From Thermosyntropha lipolytica DSM 11003 (GTDB lineage Bacteria > Bacillota > Syntrophomonadia > Syntrophomonadales > Syntrophomonadaceae): a DNA stretch of 64,000 nt. The notes under the pieces are model-generated. The model had not been told where the DNA came from, made no database searches, and saw nothing but the letters and a program-made list of their open reading frames with translations. Location of the stretch: positions 17,263 to 81,262 of the forward strand of contig NZ_FQWY01000008.1 of the NCBI RefSeq assembly GCF_900129805.1, given 5' to 3'. Position numbers and translations under genes: made by a program. Below, one piece after another: positions 17,490 to 25,995 of this stretch; positions within the stretch are counted from its first letter, which is position 1; every line of letters begins with the position of its first letter.

Positions 17490-18437
17490 TTAGGGATAAA
17501 GAGTAAGTATCGGATATACAATCTCTCCGCCGTAAACAATAACATAGCGGAGCAAAAACCCTCCTATGAGAACCATGGTAGGCTCAGCCCAGGGTACTAT
17601 ATGTCCCAGCCTGCCTTTTATCCTGCCTCCTACTTCCATTATCCCTAAAATTAAGGGAATAGTAAGTCCAATCAGGACCACCCCTATCCAGAACAGGAGA
17701 TAATATCCTCCGGTAATTATGGCTCCCAGGGCAATTTCCCCGGTTGGCCTTAAGGCATAACTTATAAGCAGAGTTGATATTACCATTAGTTCGAGCACAA
17801 TAAAAACTGCATCGACAATAAGCAAACGCAGGAAAAGTTTTTTATCAAAATCCAGCTTAATCTTCTCCGGCTGCCATTTTTGCGGGATAAATCTTCTAAC
17901 CAGATCATCCAGCTTATCCCCTTTTCTGCCTATAAGCATCAGGCTGCAGATGCCAGTAGAAAGAGCAGATATAAAGAATAAAAAAGCAATAAGCGGATTA
18001 CTCCATACCGGATTATTGTAAATAGCAGCCAGGAGCAAGCCGGCATATACCCCTATGGCTATGCCAAATACCAGTTCCATCCAGGCTAAAAACCTTCTTA
18101 ACTTATTATCAATATTGAAATAAACCATCACTGCAAAAGCCAGAGATACCAGAGGAAAAACCAGAAGGAAAAAGGCTCCCCAGGACATAACCGAAGTCGG
18201 ATTATAATAGATTAAAACCTTATAAAAATTCCAGGGCCGGTGCAGGTCTAAAATCAAGCAGGCCAAACCTATAAGTACTGGAAAAGGAGCAAAATAAGCT
18301 GCCAGCCTCTTTAGCCTTTCATCCATGCCATTAACAATATAGCCTATGGCTGCCACAATGCCTGCTCCGGAAGAAATCCCAGCTGTGAAAAGATAAATCG
18401 CAATCAAATATCCCCAGGTAAAATGATGTTCCACCAC
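17490..18437 (-). CDS. NrfD/PsrC-type membrane subunit of a molybdopterin reductase
   Basis: A 315-residue integral membrane protein with about eight to nine helices, of the NrfD/PsrC family that exchanges electrons between menaquinol and the iron-sulfur subunit. The N-terminal HHFTWGYLIAIYLFTAGISSG matches the family's quinone-site helix (key residues HFTWGY and GISSG). It is the last gene of the reductase operon, three bases after the ferredoxin subunit. Confidence 0.88.
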   Translation of the reverse strand: MVEHHFTWGYLIAIYLFTAGISSGAGIVAAIGYIVNGMDERLKRLAAYFAPFPVLIGLACLILDLHRPWNFYKVLIYYNPTSVMSWGAFFLLVFPLVSLAFAVMVYFNIDNKLRRFLAWMELVFGIAIGVYAGLLLAAIYNNPVWSNPLIAFLFFISALSTGICSLMLIGRKGDKLDDLVRRFIPQKWQPEKIKLDFDKKLFLRLLIVDAVFIVLELMVISTLLISYALRPTGEIALGAIITGGYYLLFWIGVVLIGLTIPLILGIMEVGGRIKGRLGHIVPWAEPTMVLIGGFLLRYVIVYGGEIVYPILTLYP

Positions 18438-18440
18438 TTA

Positions 18441-18998
18441 TCACCTCCGGTAAGGAATAATAAATACATTGGGATGAGTCATAAGATCAGGCCTTCTCTC
18501 CACCGCACCTTTGGCCATCCACTGATTTATTTCACTGTGCGGATCATTTAGATCCCCGGTTATAATAGCCCCGGCAATGCAGGAAGTTTCGCAGGCCGGT
18601 TTTTTTCCTTTTTCCAGCAAGTGCACACAAAGAGTACATTTTTCCGGCAGGCCTCCATGTTTGCGTTCATTCATAATCCTTACCCGGTAAGGGCAGGCCA
18701 GAACACAATAGCCACAGCCTATACAAAGTTCAGGCTTAACTTCTACTGTTCCCCATTCTGTATAATGAGAAGCCTTGGTAGGACAGGCATCGACACAGGG
18801 TGCATGCTGACAGTGGTTGCAGGACCACTTTTCCGTATATTTATAAACATTGGGAAATACCCCTTCTTCATGCTCAATTATTTTGGTGCGGTATTTGCCT
18901 TCTTCTACTTTATTTTCCGCTATACAGGCCACACTGCAGGCATGACATCCTACACATTTATTAAGATCAACTATCTTTCCCCATCTTTTTTTAGCCAT
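18441..18998 (-). CDS. Four-cluster ferredoxin subunit of a molybdopterin reductase (PsrB/PhsB/DmsB type)
   Basis: Electron-transfer subunit of 185 residues with sixteen cysteines in four groups: CVGCHACSVAC, CNHCQHAPCVDAC, CIGCGYCVLAC, and CTLC...PACETSC. This is the classic four-[4Fe-4S] pattern of PsrB/PhsB/DmsB/NrfC proteins. No Tat signal is present, so it is exported by riding with the catalytic subunit or remains bound to it. It overlaps the chaperone gene by eight bases. Confidence 0.92.
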   Translation of the reverse strand: MAKKRWGKIVDLNKCVGCHACSVACIAENKVEEGKYRTKIIEHEEGVFPNVYKYTEKWSCNHCQHAPCVDACPTKASHYTEWGTVEVKPELCIGCGYCVLACPYRVRIMNERKHGGLPEKCTLCVHLLEKGKKPACETSCIAGAIITGDLNDPHSEINQWMAKGAVERRPDLMTHPNVFIIPYRR

Positions 18999-19596
18999 CA
19001 GTTTTCACCTCCTCCAATCTTGCCTCCAGCATATGCAAAACATACTCCAGCATACCGGCTACTTCCTTATAAAAATCCGTTTGCGCATGGTTTTTAATGC
19101 TGCGTATAAAATCCGGAACCCACTGCTTCATATGCCCTAATATCTCTTTAATTCCTTTTATATAAAAATCATCCGGATTATGCTGGTACTCTTCCAGCAT
19201 AAGGGCTAAAAACTCCAGCTCAACCAGTATGTGGTCAGCCGGCAGCTTGCTGTCCTCATCATAGATAAAACCGTAGCGGGAATAAAATGCCAGCATCTCG
19301 CGATCAGTTTCACCAAATACGATTTTATCTCCCCTATACCATCCAGCAAAAGGATGGGCTTTGGCAGTAGGAACTCCATTTATAAACAAACGGGTAAAAT
19401 CAATCTCGATATCAGCAAGCAGTTTCTCTTCATCCTGCACATATCCTTTTATGCTTTCTACAGGCAAACCTTCTCTTTCTGCCCAATCAAGAAGCACATC
19501 CAGGTCAGAACGGTTTTCCTGCCACATCTTCCGTTCTGGATAGCGCAAGAGATTTTTCAATCCCCATATAAAGTCAGCATTTAGCAATATAGTCAT
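18991..19596 (-). CDS. TorD/DmsD-family molybdoenzyme chaperone
   Basis: A 201-residue, mostly helical protein of the TorD/DmsD/NarJ family, which holds the molybdoenzyme apoprotein until cofactor insertion and Tat export. The family pattern is seen as E-x-D-FTRLFINGVP (about residues 64-75) and LPADHILVELEFLALML (about 117-133). It lies three bases after the catalytic subunit and overlaps the ferredoxin gene, so the operon is tightly coupled. Confidence 0.88.
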   Translation of the reverse strand: MTILLNADFIWGLKNLLRYPERKMWQENRSDLDVLLDWAEREGLPVESIKGYVQDEEKLLADIEIDFTRLFINGVPTAKAHPFAGWYRGDKIVFGETDREMLAFYSRYGFIYDEDSKLPADHILVELEFLALMLEEYQHNPDDFYIKGIKEILGHMKQWVPDFIRSIKNHAQTDFYKEVAGMLEYVLHMLEARLEEVKTDG

Positions 19597-19599
19597 AAA

Positions 19600-21825
19600 T
19601 TACACCTTCCTGACTTTAACAATAAAATGACAATCCAGGCTAGCTCCTACGGGGTCTTTCAGGGCTATATTCGTCTCTTTAGGATAAGCCGGCATGATCT
19701 GTGAATCATTAGGGCCATTATTTTGCGCCAGCTTAAGATAAGGCGACTTTTGTCCAAAACCATGTAAAATGCAGATGGTATCCGGCCTTATCCCCTGTAT
19801 AAGTTTTACCCTGCCCTTTTCCCTGCCGTACCTGGAGGTCAATTCCACCATATCCCCGTCTTTTATGCCCAGCTCGGCAGCCCGCGTGCTGTTCATATAG
19901 ATAAATCCTTCCGGCATTATCGCATGCAGCCACTTCATATTATGGGTCTTGGCATGGCGATGCACCGCCGGCCTGCTGGTTACCACATAAAACTCGTCTT
20001 TAGCTTCAGGATGTAAGAGCCACTTTTCGTCAAACCAGGGTAGAGGATGATAACCCATTTCTTCCAGTCTGGAAGAATAAAGCTGAATCTTGCCGCTTTC
20101 CGTACGAAGAGAAGTCAAATCCCGGGGCTCAAACTTCTGGCTCCCATTTAAAATACCGCCCTTTTTTAAGGCTTCATCATAGGTAATGCCATATCTTCTA
20201 AGCCTGTAATTGAGGAGAGCTTTACCCCGCAAAGCAGGCATATATTGTTCAACCCCCAGCTTTTTAGCCAGCAAATACTTGATCTCATCTACTTCCTTAG
20301 TATCATAAAGCTTGTCTATCATCGGTTCTCCTACGGCTATCTGGGGATAGCGGGCATTAGTTATGCGCGGTGATATGTGGGCGGTTTCCAGGTATACCGA
20401 TTCCGGAAGCACCAGATCGGCCATAGTTGCCATATCATCTGGATAAATATTTATGTTTATGATGTAGTCCAGCTTCTGCAGAGCCTTAATCCACTTATCG
20501 GTTTGGGGCATTGACTGCAGAGACTGCCCGTATATTATAGCTACCTTAACCGGATAAGGCTCTTCCTTAAGGATCATATCCGGCACACTCTGATAAAGTC
20601 CGGTTCCTCCCAAAGGAGCCGGTACTGCAAGCGGGAAAAGATGTCCGCCATCTACTCTTTCTTTTACTTCTATTTCCGGGGGTTTTACCTTAGGAGCCGG
20701 ATTATTCAAAGGAGCAATGCGCGGCAGGAGAGCTCCGCCTCTCCTTTCTATATTGCCGGTTATAGCCATCATAGCCAGACAGGCTCTAACAAGCTCAAAT
20801 CCACCCGGCCTTACCTGAATAGCTTCCCGCTTGTGAATAGGTATAACCGCCGGACATCCGCTGCTAAATTCGCGGGCAATGCGGATTATAGTATCAGCAG
20901 GAACATCACTTATCCTGGAGGCCCACTCCGGAGTATATTTTTTTACCTCCTCGGCCAGTTTTTCAAAACCATCAACATATTTAGCTACAAACTCCTTGTT
21001 ATACCTTTCTTCCGAAATAATTACATTAAGCATAGCCAGTACAACTGCCAGATCAGTACCCGGGCGGATAGGAATCCATTCATGGGCCTTAGAAGCAGTA
21101 GTAGAAAGACGCGGATCAAAAACTACTACTTTGGCATTATTATTAACCTTGCCCTCAATCATTCCCCGGGCCAGCGAATTCTTGCCCTTGCCCAGCTGGT
21201 CCCAGCCAAAGCACAGTATATATTTGCTGTTTTCAAAATCAGGCACATAATTGGCTACCCCTAAAGTTACATTTGTAGCCCAAATTCTTACCGCATTACA
21301 GGTTGACATATGGGTTATATTATTAGGGCTTCCTATAGCTCTTAAAAAGTCATTGCCTTTGTTATGTCCAATCCATATAACCGATTGCGGTCCGTACTTA
21401 TCAATAGCCTTTCTTATCTCTTCTGCCGCCTGGTTTATAGCTTCTTCCCAGGAAACCTTCTTCCATTTCGGATCCTGGCCGGGAATCCGATCAGGAACAG
21501 TTTTCATCATAGGGTATTTCAAGCGGTCCGGATCATAAAGCATATTGATCCCGGCATTCCCCTTGGCACAAAGAGATCCCCGGCTGTGCTGGTCTTTAGG
21601 TTTCCCTTCCAGCTTAACCAATCTTCCATTTTCGATTTTGCCTAAAAAGGCACAATTCATTTCACATATTTCACAAACCCCGTGCTTATACTTTATATCT
21701 GTCGCGTCAGCACGAAGAGGGGTTCTGGTATTGTTAAGCAGGCTGTTGCCCAGAATCCCTGCTCCGGCAATAGCTGCTATACCGCCACCCCCCAGCTTAA
21801 AAAATTCGCGTCTGGTTAAGCCCAT
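19600..21825 (-). CDS. Molybdopterin oxidoreductase catalytic subunit (polysulfide/thiosulfate reductase type), Tat-exported
   Basis: A 741-residue catalytic subunit of the DMSO-reductase superfamily. The chosen start MGLTRREFFKLGGGG has GGAGGG upstream and gives a twin-arginine signal (TRREFFK); an ATG nine codons upstream is less likely. An N-terminal [4Fe-4S] site is formed by CEICEMNC...SLCAKG. The probable Mo ligand is the Cys in THMSTCNAV (about residue 184), as in PsrA/PhsA. There is no in-frame TGA, so it is not a selenoprotein. With its chaperone, ferredoxin and NrfD subunits it forms a PsrABC/PhsABC-type complex facing outward; the acceptor (polysulfide, thiosulfate or tetrathionate) is not determined. 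Confidence 0.88.
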   Translation of the reverse strand: MGLTRREFFKLGGGGIAAIAGAGILGNSLLNNTRTPLRADATDIKYKHGVCEICEMNCAFLGKIENGRLVKLEGKPKDQHSRGSLCAKGNAGINMLYDPDRLKYPMMKTVPDRIPGQDPKWKKVSWEEAINQAAEEIRKAIDKYGPQSVIWIGHNKGNDFLRAIGSPNNITHMSTCNAVRIWATNVTLGVANYVPDFENSKYILCFGWDQLGKGKNSLARGMIEGKVNNNAKVVVFDPRLSTTASKAHEWIPIRPGTDLAVVLAMLNVIISEERYNKEFVAKYVDGFEKLAEEVKKYTPEWASRISDVPADTIIRIAREFSSGCPAVIPIHKREAIQVRPGGFELVRACLAMMAITGNIERRGGALLPRIAPLNNPAPKVKPPEIEVKERVDGGHLFPLAVPAPLGGTGLYQSVPDMILKEEPYPVKVAIIYGQSLQSMPQTDKWIKALQKLDYIININIYPDDMATMADLVLPESVYLETAHISPRITNARYPQIAVGEPMIDKLYDTKEVDEIKYLLAKKLGVEQYMPALRGKALLNYRLRRYGITYDEALKKGGILNGSQKFEPRDLTSLRTESGKIQLYSSRLEEMGYHPLPWFDEKWLLHPEAKDEFYVVTSRPAVHRHAKTHNMKWLHAIMPEGFIYMNSTRAAELGIKDGDMVELTSRYGREKGRVKLIQGIRPDTICILHGFGQKSPYLKLAQNNGPNDSQIMPAYPKETNIALKDPVGASLDCHFIVKVRKV

Positions 21826-21950
21826 TTTCGCCTTCCCTCCTTTTTTATGCACAAATCAACATCTGTTTATTAAAATATAACATTTTATAATTTTCGCCTG
21901 TTATCAGACTTTTTTATTACCTTATAATAGCTGTTTTTACCAGCCCATAA

Positions 21951-21982
21951 AAAAACCAGGCTGCCTATTTAAAGCAGCCTGG
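21951..21982 (-). terminator. Intrinsic terminator after the CD1247-type gene
   Basis: A 9-bp stem CCAGGCTGC/GCAGCCTGG (21956-21964 and 21974-21982) is followed on the minus strand by a run of T (A-run at 21949-21955). It is 28 bases past the stop of the zinc-ribbon gene and ends the pepQ-efp transcript. Confidence 0.88.
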
Positions 21983-22009
21983 CTCCCTATGCATATTAAA
22001 ATGTCATTA

Positions 22010-22444
22010 TCAGGAAGGATTCGGATTATAAACCTCATCCCCTTCATCATAAAAGCTTCTTCCTTCCAGAGTATCCTCATTTACATACACCAGTTCATTA
22101 CAGTGCGGACAGATAAGCTCGATCTCATCTTCATCTTCTCGCATATCAGCTTCATAATATAAATCTTCTCCACAGTTAGGACACCTTGTACTTACCCATT
22201 CATGCCTATCATCATCTTCAGCGTCGAAAAAGCTTTCTTCCAGTTCATAAAGGTCATCATCAATACTTTCTACATATTCTTTAAAATCTTCCATATCATA
22301 CTGGATATCATTTATCATATCCGACATTTCCTCAAGAACATCAATTATTCCCGCCAAAATCTTTCCCTGCGGGCTGGCCTCACTTATATTCAACCCTTCA
22401 CTAAGGCCTTTAAGATAGCTTAAGCGTTCTGACATCTGGCGCAT
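22010..22444 (-). CDS. CD1247-type zinc-ribbon protein
   Basis: A 144-residue acidic protein of the clostridial CD1247 N-terminal-domain group. The first 75 residues are helical and contain ERLSYLKGLSEGLNI; the C-terminal part carries two zinc-ribbon pairs CPNC (about 88-91) and CPHC (about 113-116). Its function is unknown; in Clostridia it commonly follows efp, as here. The ribosome site AGAGGAGG (nine bases upstream) lies inside a hairpin, see 22455-22500. Confidence 0.8.
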   Translation of the reverse strand: MRQMSERLSYLKGLSEGLNISEASPQGKILAGIIDVLEEMSDMINDIQYDMEDFKEYVESIDDDLYELEESFFDAEDDDRHEWVSTRCPNCGEDLYYEADMREDEDEIELICPHCNELVYVNEDTLEGRSFYDEGDEVYNPNPS

Positions 22445-22454
22445 GGAATATTTC

Positions 22455-22500
22455 CTCCTCTCAAGGATATTTTTTTATTTATTATTTACCTTAAGAGGAG
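22455..22500 (-). promoter_or_regulatory. Hairpin masking the ribosome-binding site of the CD1247-type gene
   Basis: In the transcript CUCCUCUUAAGG (22489-22500) can pair with CCUUGAGAGGAG (22455-22466): 12 bp with a single G-U wobble and a 22-base AU loop. The 3' arm contains the Shine-Dalgarno of the downstream gene, and the 5' arm is an anti-Shine-Dalgarno. It lies 16 bases after the efp stop and has no T-run. Confidence 0.6.
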
Positions 22501-22515
22501 AAAATACACACCAGA

Positions 22516-23073
22516 TTATACTCTTTCTAAATATTCTCCCGTACGGGTATCAATCCTTACCTTATCTCCTTTTTCCACAAAAAGCGGAACCTGCACCACA
22601 GCACCCGTTTCTAAAGTAGCGTTTTTCGTAGCCCCGGTTGCGGTATCGCCTTTTATTCCCGGCTCGGTCTCCACTACTTCCAGCTCTACAAAGTTGGGAA
22701 GTTCAACCCCGATGATATTACCCTGGAAGAAAAGCACCTGAATATTCATATTTTCCAAAAGCCACTTCACTCCATCGCCAATCGCCTCTGCCGGAATGCT
22801 GATCTGGTCATAAGTCTGATTATCCATGCATATATAGCCTTCACCATCATTATAAAGATACTGCATTTCCCTGCGGTCCAGATGAGCTTTCGGCACTTTT
22901 TCCCCGGCCCGGAAAGTTTTTTCTACAACCTGCCCTGTCTTTACATTTTTGAGCTTGGCGCGCACAAAGGCGGCTCCTTTGCCTGGCTTTACATGCTGAA
23001 ACTCCACCACCTGATAAGCCTGTCCTTCCAGCTCAATAGTAAGGCCTGTCCTGAAATCGTTGACTGAAATCAC
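22516..23073 (-). CDS. efp: Elongation factor P
   Basis: EF-P helps ribosomes form peptide bonds at polyproline stretches. The 185 residues show the three-domain layout: KOW-like domain with the modified lysine loop KPGKGAAF (about residues 29-36), and the C-terminal signature ([21 protein letters not shown], key residues KGDT and TKNATLETG). Initiation is at GTG with GGAGGG nine bases upstream. It lies between pepQ and the CD1247-type gene, the normal clostridial order. Confidence 0.96.
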   Translation of the reverse strand: MISVNDFRTGLTIELEGQAYQVVEFQHVKPGKGAAFVRAKLKNVKTGQVVEKTFRAGEKVPKAHLDRREMQYLYNDGEGYICMDNQTYDQISIPAEAIGDGVKWLLENMNIQVLFFQGNIIGVELPNFVELEVVETEPGIKGDTATGATKNATLETGAVVQVPLFVEKGDKVRIDTRTGEYLERV

Positions 23074-23089
23074 GGTAATTATCCCTCCA

Positions 23090-24145
23090 TTAAAAAATTA
23101 TTCTTAATTCCTTATCAGTACGGGTAATTATTTCACACCCATCCTTTTTTACTATTACGGTATCCTCTATCCTTATTCCTCCCTTACCAGGTATATAAAT
23201 CCCCGGTTCAATGGTAACTACCATATTTTCTTTAAGTTCTATATCCCCTGCCGGCGATAAAGCTGGTTTTTCATGTATCTCCAAACCTAAACCATGTCCG
23301 GTAGAATGCACAAAATAATCACCTAAGCCTGAGCTTTTTAAATAATCCCTTACCGCCTCATCTACCTTCGAAGCTTTTATACCTGCTCTCACTACAGAAA
23401 TGCCTATTTTTTGCGCTTTTAACACTTCACGGTAGGCATCTTGAAAATAGGCGGAAGGAGAACCTATAAATACTGTCCTGGTCATATCCGCAGCATATCC
23501 TTCATAAAAACCGCCATAATCCAGGATAAGCATCTCTCCAGGCTTTACTGCCTTTTCCCCCGGCCGGGCATGAGGAAGAGAAGCATTTTCTCCTGCTGCC
23601 GCAATAACATCAAAAGCTTCTTTGGCACATCCTTTTTCCCGCAGAAGAAAAGCTATCCTGTCTGCTATCTTCTTTTCCGTTATCCCTGGTTTTAAAAAAG
23701 AAACTATCTCCTCAAACACCATATCCCCTATGCGGGCAGCTTCTCTTATGCATTCCAGCTCTTCTTCCTCTTTTACCATCCTTAATTCTTCCACCTCATA
23801 TTCCAGGGGAAAAAGATCAACATCAAGCGTGCTCTCCAGCATCCTGTACTCATGATAAGTTAAGTGCAGACTTTCTATACCCAGCCTATCCCAGCAGCTC
23901 CTCCTGACCTTATTTAAGGCTTCCAGATAAGGAAATTTGTCTAACAGGAGCTCAAAATGAGGAGCTTCGCGGGCTGCCTGTTCACGGTACCTGGTATCGG
24001 TTATTATATACTGCTCATCCTCCAGAATAAGGAGTTTGGCATCTTCTCCCCCGGTAAAACCGGAAAGATACCGGATATTTTCTGGTTTGCTAACCAGAAA
24101 AGCATTAAGCCCTTTTTCCTTCATTTTTTGCCTTAATCTATGCAA
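23090..24145 (-). CDS. Xaa-Pro aminopeptidase (M24)
   Basis: Cytosolic proline peptidase of 351 residues with an N-terminal creatinase-like domain and the C-terminal pita-bread metal centre: [16 protein letters not shown] (two Asp), [13 protein letters not shown] (His) and TIEPGIY...RIEDTV (two Glu). The frame is open upstream of any ATG; a TTG at 24145 gives the usual length but lacks a well-placed ribosome site, while ATG 24124 has only AAGG. Downstream of aroQ and upstream of efp, as in many Firmicutes. Confidence 0.92.
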   Translation of the reverse strand: MHRLRQKMKEKGLNAFLVSKPENIRYLSGFTGGEDAKLLILEDEQYIITDTRYREQAAREAPHFELLLDKFPYLEALNKVRRSCWDRLGIESLHLTYHEYRMLESTLDVDLFPLEYEVEELRMVKEEEELECIREAARIGDMVFEEIVSFLKPGITEKKIADRIAFLLREKGCAKEAFDVIAAAGENASLPHARPGEKAVKPGEMLILDYGGFYEGYAADMTRTVFIGSPSAYFQDAYREVLKAQKIGISVVRAGIKASKVDEAVRDYLKSSGLGDYFVHSTGHGLGLEIHEKPALSPAGDIELKENMVVTIEPGIYIPGKGGIRIEDTVIVKKDGCEIITRTDKELRIIF

Positions 24146-24176
24146 ACGCCGGTTTATTCTATCACTTCCTTCACCT

Positions 24177-24623
24177 TTAATGTCCCTGCTGCAAAAAGGC
24201 CAGGGCGGCTTCTAAAGCCAGGCGGTAGCTCAAATCGCCAAAGCCGTAAATGCCACCTACGGCTATATCGGCAATAACCGATTTATGTCTGAACTCTTCT
24301 CTTTTATAGATATTGGAAAGATGCACTTCAATAGCCGGTATATTTACGGCCTGCAGGGCATCCCTTATCGCAATACTGTAATGAGTAAAGGCACCAGCAT
24401 TTATTATAATAATATTTACCTTATTTAAGCAATCATGTATTTTATCCACTATCTCTCCTTCATGATTAGACTGGAAAAATTCAATCTCTACTCCCTGGCT
24501 TTCCGCTTCCCTCCTAAGCTCTTCATTAATCTCCTCCAGGGTTTTTCTTCCATAGATACCGGGCTCTCTTATCCCCAGCAGGTTGAGATTGGGACCATTT
24601 ATCACCAGGATCTTAGCCGGCAA
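24177..24623 (-). CDS. aroQ: Type II 3-dehydroquinate dehydratase
   Basis: Dodecameric shikimate-pathway enzyme converting 3-dehydroquinate to 3-dehydroshikimate. Family motifs are [17 protein letters not shown] at the start, [28 protein letters not shown] and [17 protein letters not shown]. Length 148 is standard. The start is TTG with AGGAGG upstream. The other aro genes of the window lie at 48614-53261, so the pathway is split over two loci. Confidence 0.95.
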   Translation of the reverse strand: MPAKILVINGPNLNLLGIREPGIYGRKTLEEINEELRREAESQGVEIEFFQSNHEGEIVDKIHDCLNKVNIIIINAGAFTHYSIAIRDALQAVNIPAIEVHLSNIYKREEFRHKSVIADIAVGGIYGFGDLSYRLALEAALAFLQQGH

Positions 24624-24642
24624 AATCCTCTACCTCCTCTCT

Positions 24643-25995
24643 TTAAACTCCGCCAACACTAAGGCTTTTTATCCTAAGGCTGGGAGCTGCCCGGCTCCCA
24701 TAAAACCTTATATCATTTCCTATCCCATCTACCTTTTGCAAAAGATCAATAATATTGCCGGCAATAGTAGCTCCTTTTACCGGATAAGAAAGCTTCCCCT
24801 TCTCAATCATAATGCCTGCTGCTCCCACGGAAAACTCACCGGTTATCGGATTGGCCGTATGCATACCCATAACCTCGGTAATATAAAAACCCCTCTCTAT
24901 GCCTTCTAGAAGCTCTCCGGGGGTTTTATCCCCCGGGCTGATCATAAAATTGGTGGTGCCGACCCCGGGAAGGGTGCGAAAAGAGGTGCGCTGGCCATTG
25001 CCTGTAGAGGATAATCCTGCTTTTAAACCGGTATAAGTATCATAAAGAAAACTTCGCAATACCCCATTGGCGATAATCGTATTCTTTCTGGCCGCTACCC
25101 CTTCCCCATCAAAAGGAAAAGCTCCCATTCCTTCGACATAAAGCCCATCATCAACCAGGGTAAGCTTTGCAAACGCCACTTTATCTCCTATCCGGCCTTT
25201 AAGCATCGATTTTCCCTTCTGCACTGCATCCCCGCTTACTGCTGCCGCTATTATTCCTAAAAAGCGGGTAACCACATAAGGCTCCATAACACAGGGCATA
25301 TTCCCGGTCTTGATAGCACCTGGCTTTAAAGCGCGCAAAGCGCGAACTGCACCTTCCTCCCCTATATCCCGGGGCAAAATATCCTTAAACCTCCTTTTGC
25401 TAACTGCCGCAAATCCATGCTGGGCATCACCATCTTCTTCAGCCACCAGAAATATATAACCTCCGCAAAAATTAGCCCGCTCTGCAGCCTTAAGCCCTGC
25501 GGTGTTCATTATAACCAGAACCACCGAAGTATCTTCATAGCCTGCTCTTTCCACTATCTTTATCCTCTTATCCTTATGCCGCGCTCCCCTTTCTATCTCC
25601 CGGGCCAGCTCTATTTTATTTTCCAGGCTCTCCTTTTCAATATTTTCATCATACAAAGGCAGATTTATGTAAACCTGTTCTCCTGCCGGCAAAACATTAT
25701 GCTCATCAGTTTCGGCATAACGGGCTATATAAACTGCCCTTTCTACCGTTTTCTTTAAAGCCGCATCCGATAAGTCAGTAGTATAAGCAAATCCCAGACG
25801 TCCTTTATCTATTACCCTTACTCCCAGACCTATTTCCTCCGCCTGCTTTAAGGTCTCGACTTCTCCCCCCACAACTTCTATTGATAACTCCCGGTTATAC
25901 AGGAGAAAAGCTTCGGCCTGCACCTTTAAATCCCCGGCCAGATTTAAAACTTTTTCTCCTCTTTCCTGCAAATAATCCTGCACCCTTTTTTCCAC
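24643..25995 (-). CDS. pmbA: TldE/PmbA-family protein (non-catalytic partner of TldD)
   Basis: PmbA (TldE) forms a heterodimeric metalloprotease with TldD that trims peptides, including modified natural products. The 450 residues have the two-domain family layout and lack the zinc-binding HExxxH seen in the partner. C-terminal motifs include TGNGQRTSFRTLPGVGTTNF and GAAGIMIEKGKL. The GTG start immediately follows the tldD stop, so both are made from one transcript. Confidence 0.92.
   Translation of the reverse strand: MEKRVQDYLQERGEKVLNLAGDLKVQAEAFLLYNRELSIEVVGGEVETLKQAEEIGLGVRVIDKGRLGFAYTTDLSDAALKKTVERAVYIARYAETDEHNVLPAGEQVYINLPLYDENIEKESLENKIELAREIERGARHKDKRIKIVERAGYEDTSVVLVIMNTAGLKAAERANFCGGYIFLVAEEDGDAQHGFAAVSKRRFKDILPRDIGEEGAVRALRALKPGAIKTGNMPCVMEPYVVTRFLGIIAAAVSGDAVQKGKSMLKGRIGDKVAFAKLTLVDDGLYVEGMGAFPFDGEGVAARKNTIIANGVLRSFLYDTYTGLKAGLSSTGNGQRTSFRTLPGVGTTNFMISPGDKTPGELLEGIERGFYITEVMGMHTANPITGEFSVGAAGIMIEKGKLSYPVKGATIAGNIIDLLQKVDGIGNDIRFYGSRAAPSLRIKSLSVGGV

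Noticed and set aside
20641..21264. A 207-codon plus-strand open frame opposite the reductase catalytic gene
   Set aside because: It is antisense to a clear molybdopterin-enzyme sequence with intact motifs; the frame has no family features.
19600..21825. Selenocysteine or internal stop in the reductase catalytic subunit
   Set aside because: The frame has no in-frame TGA, and the likely Mo ligand is Cys.
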